A stretch of DNA of 64,000 nt, taken from positions 496,001 to 560,000 of the forward strand of contig NZ_QGGH01000003.1 in assembly GCF_003148495.1 (NCBI RefSeq), read 5' to 3'. The notes beneath the pieces were generated by a model. It ran no database searches, was not told where the DNA came from, and saw nothing but the letters and a program-made list of their open reading frames with translations. The position numbers and the translations under genes were made by a program. The first letter of the stretch is position 1. The number at the start of each line of letters is the position of its first letter. Shown piece after piece: positions 1 through 8,872 of this stretch. The DNA comes from Mesorhizobium loti (GTDB lineage: Bacteria; Pseudomonadota; Alphaproteobacteria; Rhizobiales; Rhizobiaceae).

Positions 1-1344
1 GATTTTACCAGCGGCGCTGTTGCGGCCGTGTCCGGCGGCAGCGACTCGACCGCCCTGCTCCTCCTTCTCAAACACCATCTCGACCGCACGGCGCCGGCAA
101 CCAAGCTGCTGGCGGTGACGATCGATCACGGCTTGCGGTCCGGTTCGGCAGCGGAGGCGCAAGCGGTGGCCAAGCTGTGCGCTACACACGGAATTCCACA
201 CCGCATTGTGACATGGTCGGGTCCCAAGCCGTCGACGGGTCTGCCCGCCGCGGCACGGGAAGAGCGCTACCGGTTGCTGGCTGAAGCGGCACAAGCGCAA
301 GGCTTCGGCCTGATCCTCACCGGCCATACCGCCGACGACCAGGCGGAAACGGTGCTGATGCGTCAAGGGCGCGAAGAAGGGTTGGCGCGGAACGAGGGCC
401 GAGGTCTTGTCGAACTGTCAGGCCGCGGTCTTGCCGGCATGGCGCCGGCCACCTTGTATGACTGGCGCAGTTGGATCGTGCGGCCGCTCCTTGGCATGCG
501 GCGCGCGGCATTGCGCGATGTCCTGCGCCGCCAAAATGTCGGCTGGGCCGACGACCCAACCAATGCCGACGAGGCTTTCGAGCGGCCGCGCATGCGGGCA
601 GCCCTTGCCGACGGCGACGGTGCGCGGCGCATCGACGATGCGCTGGCGCTGGCCGCGCATGAGAGCCGTGCGCGCGGTCAACTCGGCCTTGGCGCCGCAA
701 GCTTGATCGGCGATTTTGCGACCCAGCCGGCCTGCGGGCTCACTCGTCTTGATCCGGGCTTGTTGAGCGCCGGCGACGAGCGGGCAACCATCTATGCGTT
801 GCGCATCCTGCTGGCCACGGCCGGCGGGATCGCCTTCCTGCCGGATCAAGCCCGCAGCGAGGCGCTGTTCGGCCGGCTGAAGGCCGGATTTCTTTGCGCC
901 ACATTGTCGCGGACGGTTGTCGATTTCCGGCGCGCCGGCATCTTCCTGCGCCGCGAGGCGCGCGGCTTGCCCGCCGCCGCTGCCGCCACCGACAGCACCG
1001 TCTGGGATGGCCGCCGGCGCATCACATTGAACGACAGCAGCGGCGCATTGTTGATCGCCCCGTTCGGGACAGCGGCGAAGCGGCTGGCGATTGGCGAAGG
1101 AAAAACCCCGCCGAGCTTGATGCGCGCCGCGCTCGCCGCCGAGCCGGCGTTGTGGCAGGCCGGGGAATGCCTTGGTTTGCCTGGACATGGAACGACGTCC
1201 GCGATGGTTGAAGTGCGGCCGGTCGTTGCGCCCTTTGCCCGCTTCCTACCGTCCTTCGATCTGGCGCCGGCGCGGGTCGTCGCCGGGTTGATTGGTGCGG
1301 CCCCGGTGCCGCCCTTGCCTTTCAGCGGCCACAGTGCCGGTTGA
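1..1344 (+). CDS. tilS: tRNA(Ile)-lysidine synthetase, 5' end missing
   Basis: TilS uses ATP and lysine to convert the wobble cytidine of the AUA-reading tRNA-Ile to lysidine, an essential cytoplasmic step. The reading frame is open from the left edge, so the true start lies outside the window. The ATP-pyrophosphatase P-loop motif SGGSDS is encoded at about 31-48, and a GHTADDQAETVLMR stretch typical of the family follows about 95 codons later. The rest (about 330 residues) is the less conserved linker and C-terminal region. Only some twenty N-terminal residues seem to be missing. tilS followed by ftsH and then glmM is a common order in Rhizobiales, which supports the call. I saw no internal frameshift. 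Confidence 0.93.
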   Translation, partial: DFTSGAVAAVSGGSDSTALLLLLKHHLDRTAPATKLLAVTIDHGLRSGSAAEAQAVAKLCATHGIPHRIVTWSGPKPSTGLPAAAREERYRLLAEAAQAQGFGLILTGHTADDQAETVLMRQGREEGLARNEGRGLVELSGRGLAGMAPATLYDWRSWIVRPLLGMRRAALRDVLRRQNVGWADDPTNADEAFERPRMRAALADGDGARRIDDALALAAHESRARGQLGLGAASLIGDFATQPACGLTRLDPGLLSAGDERATIYALRILLATAGGIAFLPDQARSEALFGRLKAGFLCATLSRTVVDFRRAGIFLRREARGLPAAAAATDSTVWDGRRRITLNDSSGALLIAPFGTAAKRLAIGEGKTPPSLMRAALAAEPALWQAGECLGLPGHGTTSAMVEVRPVVAPFARFLPSFDLAPARVVAGLIGAAPVPPLPFSGHSAG

Positions 1345-1381
1345 TGGTTGCGCGAAAGCTTAACCCAGACATGCTGTTATG

Positions 1382-1410
1382 CTTGGCAAGGGGAGGCGCT
1401 CTCCCTATGT
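1382..1410 (+). promoter_or_regulatory. Possible sigma-32 type promoter of ftsH
   Basis: CTTGGC at 1382-1387 and CCTATGT at 1404-1410 are separated by 16 bases. This resembles the alphaproteobacterial heat-shock promoter (CTTG, then a CCTAT-type -10). The -10 ends about 60 bases before the ftsH start. FtsH is a heat-shock protein in many proteobacteria, so the placement makes sense. It is inferred from pattern only. Confidence 0.4.
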
Positions 1411-1469
1411 TAGGCGCAAGTTTCCTCTTATGACGCGTGTCCGCCCGGCGGACGCCAACGGGACAATTG

Positions 1470-3398
1470 ATGAATCCGAACTATCGCAACCTCGCGCTTT
1501 GGGCGATCATAGCGGTCCTGCTCATCGCCCTGTTCAATCTGTTCCAGACGCCGCAGACGCGGGGGGCTTCCAGCGATGTGCCATATTCGCAGTTCCTGCA
1601 GGATGTCGCGGCGGGCCGCGTCAAGACAGTGACCATCGCAGGCGCTCGCATCAGCGGCACCTACACCGACAATGCCAGCGGCTTCCAGACCTATTCGCCC
1701 GGCGACCCTTCACTGGTCTCGCGGCTGCAGGACAAGAACGTCACCATCAACGCGCGGCCTGAAACAGACGGTTCCAATTCGCTGTTCGGCTACCTGATCT
1801 CGTGGCTGCCGATGATCCTCATCCTTGGCGTCTGGATATTCTTCATGCGCCAGATGCAGTCCGGGTCCGGGCGCGCCATGGGCTTCGGCAAGTCCAAGGC
1901 CAAGCTGCTCACCGAAGCGCATGGCCGCGTCACTTTCCAGGACGTTGCCGGCGTCGACGAAGCCAAGGAAGATCTGGAAGAGATCGTCGAGTTCCTGCGC
2001 GATCCGCAGAAGTTCCAGCGGCTCGGCGGCAAGATCCCGCGCGGCGTGCTGCTTGTCGGTCCTCCGGGAACCGGCAAGACGCTGCTCGCCCGTTCGGTTG
2101 CCGGCGAAGCCAATGTGCCGTTCTTCACCATTTCCGGTTCGGACTTCGTCGAGATGTTCGTCGGCGTCGGTGCAAGCCGTGTTCGTGACATGTTCGACCA
2201 GGCCAAGAAGAACGCGCCCTGCATCATCTTCATCGATGAAATCGACGCTGTCGGCCGTCATCGCGGCGCCGGCCTCGGCGGCGGCAATGACGAACGCGAG
2301 CAGACGTTGAATCAGTTGCTGGTCGAGATGGATGGCTTCGAATCCAACGAAAGCATCATCCTGATCGCTGCCACGAACCGGCCCGACGTGCTCGATCCTG
2401 CACTGCTCAGGCCAGGCCGCTTCGACCGCCAGGTTGTGGTGCCGAACCCCGACATCGTCGGCCGCGAAAAGATCCTCAAGGTGCATGTGCGCAACGTGCC
2501 GCTGGCGCCCAATGTCGACCTCAAGGTGATCGCGCGCGGTACGCCGGGCTTCTCCGGCGCCGACCTGATGAACCTCGTCAACGAATCCGCGCTGATGGCG
2601 GCGCGCCGCAACAAGCGTCTCGTCACCATGGCCGAATTCGAGGACGCCAAGGACAAGATCATGATGGGCGCCGAGCGTCGTTCGTCGGCCATGACGCAGG
2701 CCGAGAAGGAGCTCACCGCCTACCACGAGGCCGGCCACGCCATCCTCGCGCTCAACGTGCCGTCGGCCGATCCGCTGCACAAGGCCACCATCATCCCGCG
2801 CGGCCGCGCGCTCGGCATGGTCATGCAGTTGCCGGAAGGCGACCGCTATTCGATGAGCTACAAATACATGATCTCGCGGCTCGCCATCATGATGGGCGGT
2901 CGCGTCGCCGAGGAGTTCAAGTTCGGCAAGGAAAACATCACCTCGGGCGCGTCCTCGGACATCGAGCAGGCGACCAAGCTGGCGCGCGCCATGGTCACGC
3001 GCTGGGGCTTCTCAGACAAGCTCGGTCATGTCGCCTATGGCGACAACCAGGAAGAAGTGTTCCTCGGCCATTCGGTGGCGCGTACGCAAAACGTTTCGGA
3101 AGAGACGGCTCAGATCATAGATGCCGAAGTGCGCCGCCTGATCGACGAGGCCTATGTCTCGGCCAAGTCCATCCTGACCAAGAAGAAGAAGGAATGGATT
3201 GCGCTGGCGCAGGGCTTGCTCGAATACGAGACGCTGTCCGGCGAGGAGATCAAGCAGCTGATCGCCGGCCACAAGCCCGCGCGCGACCTTGGCGACGACA
3301 CGCCGCCGAGCCGCGGCTCGGCTGTGCCGAAGTCCGGTGGCCGCCGCAAGAAGGGCCCGGAGCCCGAAGGCGGCATGGAACCGCAGCCGTCGAGCTGA
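1470..3398 (+). CDS. ftsH: ATP-dependent zinc metalloprotease FtsH
   Basis: FtsH is a hexameric AAA+ protease of the inner membrane that degrades misfolded membrane proteins and regulatory proteins such as sigma-32. The 642-residue product shows a first membrane helix at about 8-26, a periplasmic domain, a second helix at about 109-128, Walker A GPPGTGKT at 197-204, Walker B IIFIDEID at 252-259 and the zinc site HEAGH at 419-423. The end is charged and Pro/Gly rich. I chose the ATG at 1470 because it gives the family's usual N terminus ([11 protein letters not shown]); an upstream in-frame GTG at 1437 would add 11 atypical residues. It lies 125 bases after tilS and ends at a strong terminator. 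Confidence 0.97.
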   Translation: MNPNYRNLALWAIIAVLLIALFNLFQTPQTRGASSDVPYSQFLQDVAAGRVKTVTIAGARISGTYTDNASGFQTYSPGDPSLVSRLQDKNVTINARPETDGSNSLFGYLISWLPMILILGVWIFFMRQMQSGSGRAMGFGKSKAKLLTEAHGRVTFQDVAGVDEAKEDLEEIVEFLRDPQKFQRLGGKIPRGVLLVGPPGTGKTLLARSVAGEANVPFFTISGSDFVEMFVGVGASRVRDMFDQAKKNAPCIIFIDEIDAVGRHRGAGLGGGNDEREQTLNQLLVEMDGFESNESIILIAATNRPDVLDPALLRPGRFDRQVVVPNPDIVGREKILKVHVRNVPLAPNVDLKVIARGTPGFSGADLMNLVNESALMAARRNKRLVTMAEFEDAKDKIMMGAERRSSAMTQAEKELTAYHEAGHAILALNVPSADPLHKATIIPRGRALGMVMQLPEGDRYSMSYKYMISRLAIMMGGRVAEEFKFGKENITSGASSDIEQATKLARAMVTRWGFSDKLGHVAYGDNQEEVFLGHSVARTQNVSEETAQIIDAEVRRLIDEAYVSAKSILTKKKKEWIALAQGLLEYETLSGEEIKQLIAGHKPARDLGDDTPPSRGSAVPKSGGRRKKGPEPEGGMEPQPSS

Positions 3399-3426
3399 GT
3401 TCGACCAAGCAGGTTGATTTTTAGAA

Positions 3427-3455
3427 ACGCCGCGGCATGATCCGCGGCGTTTTTG
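3427..3455 (+). terminator. Rho-independent terminator of ftsH
   Basis: A perfect 9-bp stem (3427-3435 with 3442-3450) and a 6-base loop are followed by a run of T, 28 bases after the ftsH stop. Confidence 0.88.
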
Positions 3456-3574
3456 TTTATAGAGGCCTTGCTGGCGGTCTGCCTAGCTTAAGGCCGCCCA
3501 GTTGTCGCGGACCCAGCGCGCTGCTCCTCAATTGCCCAACTGCAATGCAGGCGCCCATCCTGCAACGCTGGCAA

Positions 3575-3868
3575 GTTGGCGAAAGCCGGCGTGGCAGCCA
3601 ATCTCCCCCCGTGTGGGGAGATGTCCGGCAGGACAGAGGGGGGCGCTGTCCCGCCGACATCTCAGGCCGGCCCTTCTGCTGGGCGGACTTTCGTTCGGAC
3701 TGTTATCCTTGCTTTTCTCTCTGTCTTGGCTTCGCTGAGGCACTCTCCCCCTTTCATGAGGCGCGAGGAACCCAAGCCAGAAAGGCAGCGATCTTTCGCG
3801 CCCCCCTCTGCTCTGCCAGGCATCTCCCCCACGGGGAGGGAGATTGGCAGCTTTGCCGATGGCGCCTC
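3575..3868. repeat. Inverted-repeat intergenic element, about 294 bp
   Basis: The stretch 3575-3647 reads as an imperfect inverted copy of about 3795-3868. Shared landmarks are a GCCAATCTCCC block, a GTGGGGGAGATG-like block and a CAGAGGGGGGCGC block, all in the same order on opposite strands. The interior (about 3650-3790) has no convincing gene. Such elements recur in intergenic regions of rhizobial genomes and may be non-autonomous mobile sequences, but copy number cannot be judged from one window. It separates ftsH from the secreted repeat protein and fills most of the 560-base gap there. Confidence 0.6.
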
Positions 3869-3901
3869 CCTGCAAACGGCCTGTCCTGAACGTAGCCCAA
3901 G

Positions 3902-3940
3902 AAAAAAGCCCGCGAACCTTGCGGCTCGCGGGCCTTTTCT
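3902..3940 (-). terminator. Terminator of the secreted repeat-protein gene
   Basis: An 8-bp stem (3908-3915 with 3926-3933) is followed on the minus strand by six T, about 20 bases beyond the stop of the minus-strand gene. On the plus strand it is followed by TTTTCTT, so it may work in both directions. Confidence 0.8.
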
Positions 3941-3960
3941 TGTTCAGATGTTGTTGTCGT

Positions 3961-4821
3961 TCAGCTCTTCAGCTTGGCGTTGCACAGGCTGTAGAAGCCG
4001 CCGCCCTTCTGGATCCACTTCAGGCCGCCAAGCGCATTGGCGTCCTTGAGGGCATAGTACTGGTCAAGGCAAGTATGCATGCGGCCTTTTCCGGGGGTCT
4101 CGCTGGCATATTTCGCCGAGATCGCAGAGGGGAAAGTGACGCCCTTGGGCGCAGCCGTCGTCGGCTTCGCCGGCTCCTTGGTGTAGCTCGCCTCGTCGGC
4201 GGCCGGCACGGTGTCGTCATCCGATGCGCCGGCGCCGCATTCGGTCTTGCGGAAGTCGTTCCACTTCATGCCTTTCAGCGTGTTGGCCGTCTTGGCAGCC
4301 TGATACTTGGTGCTGCATTCGGCCATGCTCAGACCCTTGCCGCCATTGTCGGCGGGAGCCGCGGCAGCCTTGGTGGTTGCCGGCTTGGCGGCGGCAGCGG
4401 CGGATGCACCGGCGGAGCATTCGGACTTGCGGAAGTCGTTCCACTTCATGCCGTTCAGCGTGCCGGCAGCCTTCGCCGCCTGGTACTTGGTGCTGCATTC
4501 CTTCGCCGTCAGGCCCTTGGCCGTGCTGTCGTCCGCCGCAGCGGCTGCCTTGGCCGCCTTGGCCGGTTTCGTCTCGGCAGCCTTCTTGGTGTCGGTTGCT
4601 TTCTTGGTATCGGCTGGCTTGGCGTCGGTCGTGGCCGCAGCGTCGGTGCCGCACTGGGCCTTGCGGAACTGGTTCCAGGTCGCCCCGGCGAGTGTCCCCG
4701 CATCCTTGGCGGCGTTGTACTTCGTGCTGCACTCGGCCATCGTCAGTGCGTTGGCCGGCGCGGCCAGGAACAAGGTCGCGACGGCGAGGCCGGTCAAAGT
4801 GGCAAGTCGGTGGATGAGCAT
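3961..4821 (-). CDS. Secreted protein with four cysteine-paired repeats, function unknown
   Basis: I do not recognise a named family. The 286-residue product begins with a signal peptide (cleavage likely after APANA, about residue 25). Three close repeats of about 30 residues follow, with the pattern E-C-S-T-K-Y-x-A-A-K, then G-T-L, then W-N-x-F-R-K-x-x-C. A diverged fourth copy sits at the C terminus. Cysteines pair up within each repeat at 31/57, 109/135, 169/195 and 251/280, the first three exactly 26 apart, so each unit is probably closed by a disulfide in the periplasm. Linkers are rich in Ala, Lys, Thr and Pro. The second and third units are also very similar at DNA level. A GGAGAAA ribosome site precedes the ATG. 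The gene is monocistronic, inserted between ftsH and glmM on the opposite strand. Confidence 0.8.
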   Translation of the reverse strand: MLIHRLATLTGLAVATLFLAAPANALTMAECSTKYNAAKDAGTLAGATWNQFRKAQCGTDAAATTDAKPADTKKATDTKKAAETKPAKAAKAAAAADDSTAKGLTAKECSTKYQAAKAAGTLNGMKWNDFRKSECSAGASAAAAAKPATTKAAAAPADNGGKGLSMAECSTKYQAAKTANTLKGMKWNDFRKTECGAGASDDDTVPAADEASYTKEPAKPTTAAPKGVTFPSAISAKYASETPGKGRMHTCLDQYYALKDANALGGLKWIQKGGGFYSLCNAKLKS

Positions 4822-5061
4822 AGCGTTTCTCCGTTGCAGCAGCCCATGATACGTCCCGGCGAATCAATAACGCTCAACGATCGGTTGCGCCAGATGCTAA
4901 GTGGCGTATATATCGCCGAAAGCCGTCTTCTCCCGATAAGGTGATGAAATCGTTGCCCGTTGCCAGCTTCAGAGCAAGATTTTCCAGGTGCATCTGCGCT
5001 GAGAGGCTCGCATGACTGGTATATTGCAGCATGGCAGTCTCAGCATGTTAGGATGCAGCCA

Positions 5062-5125
5062 TGTTGTGTGCAGTGCACAACAATGATTTTCTAAGGATTG
5101 GTAACATATAATCACACACTGTGAT
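5062..5125. promoter_or_regulatory. Palindromes between the secreted repeat-protein gene and glmM
   Basis: The 368-base divergent gap (4822-5189) has no gene. It holds two palindromes: TGTTGTG/CACAACA (5062-5068 and 5076-5082), which encloses TGTGCA-G-TGCACA, and ATCACA-CAC-TGTGAT (5111-5125), which is 64 bases before glmM. Both look like dimeric regulator sites. The second resembles a CRP/FNR-type half-site arrangement. The bound regulator and the gene controlled are unknown. Confidence 0.4.
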
Positions 5126-5189
5126 CATAGCGCCCTGGCCAATTGTGGCATGACGTGCCGGGGAAGAAACGTCGAGGAAACTGGCTAGC

Positions 5190-6542
5190 ATGGCAGGGAA
5201 TTATTTCGGCACGGACGGCATTCGCGGGCGCGCCAACAAGTTTCCGATGACCGCGGAAATCGCGATGCGGGTCGGCATGGCCGCCGGCCTCTCCTTCCAG
5301 CGCGGCAGCCATCGCCACCGCGTCGTGCTCGGCAAGGACACCAGGCTTTCCGGCTATATGATCGAGAATGCCATGGTCGCCGGTCTCTGTGCTGCCGGCA
5401 TGGACGTGTTCCTGCTCGGCCCGATCCCGACGCCGGCGGTTGCCATGCTGGTGCGTTCGCTGCGCGCCGATATCGGGGTCATGATCTCGGCCTCGCACAA
5501 CCCCTACTACGACAACGGCATCAAGCTGTTCGGACCCGACGGCTACAAGCTCTCCGACGAGATCGAGGAGCGCATCGAGAGCATGCTCGACAAGGATATC
5601 GAACTGACGCTCGCCGATTCCGACGGGCTTGGCCGCGCCAAGCGCGTCGACGGCGTGCATGACCGCTATATCGAATTCGCCAAGCGCACCTTGCCGCGCT
5701 CGATGTCACTCTCCGGCTTGAGGATCGTCGTCGATTGCGCCAACGGCGCGGCCTACAAGGTGGCGCCCGAGGCGCTGTGGGAACTGGGCGCCGAAGTCGT
5801 CGCCATCAATGTCGAGCCCAACGGCTTCAACATCAACAAGGAATGCGGCTCGACCCATCCCGCCGGCCTGCAGAAGAAGGTGCACGAAGTGCGCGCCGAC
5901 ATCGGCATCGCGCTCGATGGCGATGCCGACCGCGTCGTCATTGTCGATGAAAACGGGGCGATCGTCGATGGCGACCAGATCATGGCGCTGATTGCCGAAT
6001 CTTGGCACCAGAGCGGGCGGCTTGCTGGCGGCGGCGTCGTTTCGACGGTCATGTCCAATCTCGGCCTCGAGCGCTTCCTCGGCGACATGAAGCTGCAATT
6101 GCACCGCACCAAGGTCGGCGACCGTTATGTCGTCGAGCATATGCGCGCGCATGGGCTGAATGTCGGCGGCGAACAATCGGGCCATATCGTGCTGTCTGAC
6201 TTTTCGACCACCGGCGACGGCCTCGTCTCGGCGCTGCAGGTGCTGGCCTGCATCAAGCGGCAGGGGCGGCCGGTCAGCGAATTGTCGAAGAAGTTCGAAC
6301 CGGTGCCGCAGCTTCTGAAGAACGTCCATATTTCCGGCGGCAAGCCGCTCGAGGAAGCGCCGGTCAAGGCAGCCATCGAAGACGCCCGTCACCGCCTCGG
6401 CAAGGCCGGGCGGCTGGTTATCCGGCCCTCCGGCACAGAGCCGCTGATCCGTGTGATGGCCGAGGGCGACGACCCGCAACTGGTCGAGTCCGTCGTCAAT
6501 GGCATCGTTGACATCATCTCGGAAACGCGCAGCGCCGCCTGA
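5190..6542 (+). CDS. glmM: Phosphoglucosamine mutase
   Basis: GlmM interconverts glucosamine-6-phosphate and glucosamine-1-phosphate in the cytoplasm on the way to UDP-GlcNAc, feeding peptidoglycan and lipid A synthesis. The 450-residue length is normal. The phosphoserine loop ISASHNP puts the active serine at residue 102, the same number as in the E. coli enzyme. The magnesium loop DGDADR is at 243-248, and the C-terminal phosphate-binding loop [10 protein letters not shown] is present. The ATG at 5190 follows a GAGGAA ribosome site and gives the canonical N terminus with FGTDGIRG. The usual ftsH-glmM pairing is interrupted here by the minus-strand secreted repeat gene. Confidence 0.97.
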   Translation: MAGNYFGTDGIRGRANKFPMTAEIAMRVGMAAGLSFQRGSHRHRVVLGKDTRLSGYMIENAMVAGLCAAGMDVFLLGPIPTPAVAMLVRSLRADIGVMISASHNPYYDNGIKLFGPDGYKLSDEIEERIESMLDKDIELTLADSDGLGRAKRVDGVHDRYIEFAKRTLPRSMSLSGLRIVVDCANGAAYKVAPEALWELGAEVVAINVEPNGFNINKECGSTHPAGLQKKVHEVRADIGIALDGDADRVVIVDENGAIVDGDQIMALIAESWHQSGRLAGGGVVSTVMSNLGLERFLGDMKLQLHRTKVGDRYVVEHMRAHGLNVGGEQSGHIVLSDFSTTGDGLVSALQVLACIKRQGRPVSELSKKFEPVPQLLKNVHISGGKPLEEAPVKAAIEDARHRLGKAGRLVIRPSGTEPLIRVMAEGDDPQLVESVVNGIVDIISETRSAA

Positions 6543-6591
6543 TCCCAGCGCGCCCGGCAGGGCGTCGCCGCATACAGCTTCACCAGTTCAA

Positions 6592-6618
6592 AGCCCGCCC
6601 TCCTGGCGAGCTTTTTTC
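6592..6618 (+). terminator. Terminator after glmM
   Basis: The stem AGCCCGCC (6592-6599) pairs with GGCGAGCT (6605-6612) with one mismatch and is followed by TTTTTT, 50 bases after the glmM stop. Confidence 0.65.
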
Positions 6619-6796
6619 GTTCGCCGGCGGGTGCTCCGGGATTTCGAAAACCATGCGCCGATCCCTCGAAGTTTCGAGATTCGTGGTTAAGCAACAGGGT
6701 TAAACGCCTTTTAACCTTTGCACTTCATTATCCACGACTGAAAGCCAATTGCATTCGGACGCGATGGCCGTTCCGAACTTCTCAGGGGTGACAAGC

Positions 6797-7657
6797 ATGT
6801 TCAATACAGCAAGAAAGGTCCTGCTCGCCTTACTGTTCGCGGGCTTGGCAGGACCGTTGTTCGCAGCCGACCTGCCGGAGCCGGTGGTCGAAGAGGCTCC
6901 GCCTCCGGCCGTCTACGAGCAGCCGGCCGAAGTTGGCGGCTGGTACATCCGCGGCGACATCGACTATCATAAGTCGACCGTGCGCGGCATCGACTACATG
7001 ACCTACACCGTCGATCCCTGTAACTGTACGGTCACACCCGGCAGCCAGAGTTTCGATTTCGGCAAGCTCAAGGGCGGTTTCTCGCTCGGCGCCGGCGTCG
7101 GCTACAAGATCAACGACCATTTCCGCACCGACCTGACCGCCGACTACTGGTTCAAGTCGAACTTCAACGGTCAGACAACTGGCACGGCTGGCGGTTCGCC
7201 GGTCATTGTCACGTCGGCTGAGTCGTCGAAAATGAGCGCCCTCCTGCTCCTGGCTAATGCATATGCCGATCTTGGTACCTATCATGGCATTACGCCTTAC
7301 GTCGGCGCCGGCATCGGCGGCGCGCATGTCAAATGGGATACAGTCTATGACCCGACGCCGGGCGCTACCGAGACCAATCCCGGCAGATCCAGCTGGCGTT
7401 TCGCCTACGCTCTGATGGCCGGCGCTTCCTACTGCCTGACCGACAAGATCATCCTCGATGCAGGCTACCGCTTCTCCCATATCCAGGGCGGCCGCATGTT
7501 CGATTGGAATGTGGGCAGCTCCGGCCCCGGCTTCGACCGCGGCATCAACACGCACGAAGTACGCGGTGGCCTGCGCTATCAGTTCGGCGGCAACAATGGT
7601 TGCGCCGCGCCGGTCGTGGCCTACCAGCCCGAACCCGAGCCGATCTACACAAAGTAA
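6797..7657 (+). CDS. Outer-membrane beta-barrel protein (Omp25/porin-like family)
   Basis: The 286-residue product has a clear signal peptide ending LFA-ADLP (about residue 23), an acidic Pro-rich linker, then the motif GGWYIRGDIDY and alternating hydrophobic/polar strands typical of small eight-stranded barrels of rhizobial and Brucella outer membranes. Strand-like segments such as GYKINDHFRTDLTADYWF and GVRGGLRYQF-like ends recur. The chain carries on about 25 residues past the last strand and ends in lysine rather than an aromatic residue, which is unusual. I chose ATG 6797 because AGGGGTG lies 6 bases before it; a start at 6749 would bury the signal peptide. A paralogue follows on the same strand after a terminator. 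The ligand or role is unknown. Confidence 0.85.
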   Translation: MFNTARKVLLALLFAGLAGPLFAADLPEPVVEEAPPPAVYEQPAEVGGWYIRGDIDYHKSTVRGIDYMTYTVDPCNCTVTPGSQSFDFGKLKGGFSLGAGVGYKINDHFRTDLTADYWFKSNFNGQTTGTAGGSPVIVTSAESSKMSALLLLANAYADLGTYHGITPYVGAGIGGAHVKWDTVYDPTPGATETNPGRSSWRFAYALMAGASYCLTDKIILDAGYRFSHIQGGRMFDWNVGSSGPGFDRGINTHEVRGGLRYQFGGNNGCAAPVVAYQPEPEPIYTK

Positions 7658-7681
7658 CACCTGCACTGCTTGAAGTCTGCG

Positions 7682-7710
7682 AACCGCCCGGCATCGACCG
7701 GGCGGTTTTC
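7682..7710 (+). terminator. Terminator after the first outer-membrane protein
   Basis: A perfect 10-bp stem, AACCGCCCGG with CCGGGCGGTT (7682-7691 and 7698-7707), has a 6-base loop and a T-rich tail. Confidence 0.88.
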
Positions 7711-7861
7711 GTTTGTGCGTTTCGGATGAAATTCTTGAAAATCAAACTGCTAACGCTCCGTTAGCCTTAACCGGCACTTAACCACTATGGTTAACAATGC
7801 TCCTTGAAACGATGGCTGCCGTTGCGATTGCTAGCGGCGCCAAATTCGGGAGTCGGGGACC

Positions 7862-8737
7862 ATGAAATTCACATTGCGTATGGCGCTTGTCGCACTCGCC
7901 CTGGCACCGCTGACGCCCGTGCACGCAGCCGACTACGATCCGCCGATCTATGTCGACCAGGCGCCCGACTACGTGCCGGTCGAGGTCGGTTCCGGCTGGT
8001 ATCTGCGCGGCGATATCGGCTACGCCTTCAGCCATCCTTTCGACAATCATCAAGACGCTTCGGGCTTCTCATCGAGCAGCACCCTGTTCGATGGCAGTGT
8101 AGGCATGGGCTATCATTTCAACGACTATCTGCGGGCTGAATTAAACTTCGGCATCCTGCCATCGAACAAGTTCGGCGATGAACTGGTGACGACTTGCGAT
8201 GGCTCCATCACGACAACGGTAACAAGCATCGCAACCAGCACCATTGTCAGCCAGACCAATGCCGCTGCCGCTCCGCCACCGCCTTGCAGGGGAACGAACT
8301 TTGCAAACAACAAGGCCTATAGCCTGATGGCCAATGGCTATGTCGACCTAGGTACCTATGTGGGGATCACGCCGTATCTCGGGGGCGGTGTCGGGTTGGC
8401 GTACAGCAAACTCAGCAGGGCGATTGGCGCGCGCGATTGCGTTCCGACAACCACCACGAGCACGGCCGGCGGCCTACAGACTGTCCAACAGTTCAATTGC
8501 GACGATCCGGCCGGTTACGAGGGAGCCGTAACATCGAAGTCAAGCTACGATTTTGCCTATTCCCTAGCCGCGGGGCTTTCCTATCAGGTGACAAAAAATG
8601 TGTCGGTCGACCTCGGCTACGAATACTTTGCTGTACCCGGCATGAAATATGTCGCCTATGACGGCGGTGCTTTCGGCATCCACAAGGGGGTGAACTATCA
8701 GTCGGTCAAGCTCGGGCTGCGATACGACCTCTGGTAG
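7862..8737 (+). CDS. Outer-membrane beta-barrel protein, paralogue of the preceding gene
   Basis: The 291-residue product has a signal peptide (cleavage near VHA-ADYD, about residue 22), a GSGWYLRGDIGY motif matching the neighbour's GGWYIRGDIDY, and repeated amphipathic strands. It ends LGLRYDLW, with the terminal aromatic residue recognised by the BAM assembly machinery. A loop near residues 115-145 is rich in Thr, Ala and Pro and holds one of two cysteine-bearing loops; the cysteines may form surface disulfides. GGGAGTCGGGG precedes the ATG. Own promoter and terminator suggest independent expression from the paralogue. Substrate and role are not visible in the sequence. Confidence 0.85.
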   Translation: MKFTLRMALVALALAPLTPVHAADYDPPIYVDQAPDYVPVEVGSGWYLRGDIGYAFSHPFDNHQDASGFSSSSTLFDGSVGMGYHFNDYLRAELNFGILPSNKFGDELVTTCDGSITTTVTSIATSTIVSQTNAAAAPPPPCRGTNFANNKAYSLMANGYVDLGTYVGITPYLGGGVGLAYSKLSRAIGARDCVPTTTTSTAGGLQTVQQFNCDDPAGYEGAVTSKSSYDFAYSLAAGLSYQVTKNVSVDLGYEYFAVPGMKYVAYDGGAFGIHKGVNYQSVKLGLRYDLW

Positions 8738-8762
8738 CGGTGTTAGAAGACGGCATTTGTAG

Positions 8763-8795
8763 CGGCGAGCCTCTGGCTCGCCGTTTGCTCTTCTG
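8763..8795 (+). terminator. Terminator after the second outer-membrane protein
   Basis: A perfect 9-bp stem CGGCGAGCC / GGCTCGCCG (8763-8771 and 8775-8783) is followed by a pyrimidine/T-rich tail. Confidence 0.75.
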
Positions 8796-8872
8796 ATGGT
8801 CAGCATTCTTCCTGCGTCTCGGAGGTCTGGCGATGAACCGATAAATGCGCTGGATCGGCAATCGCGTGTGCG

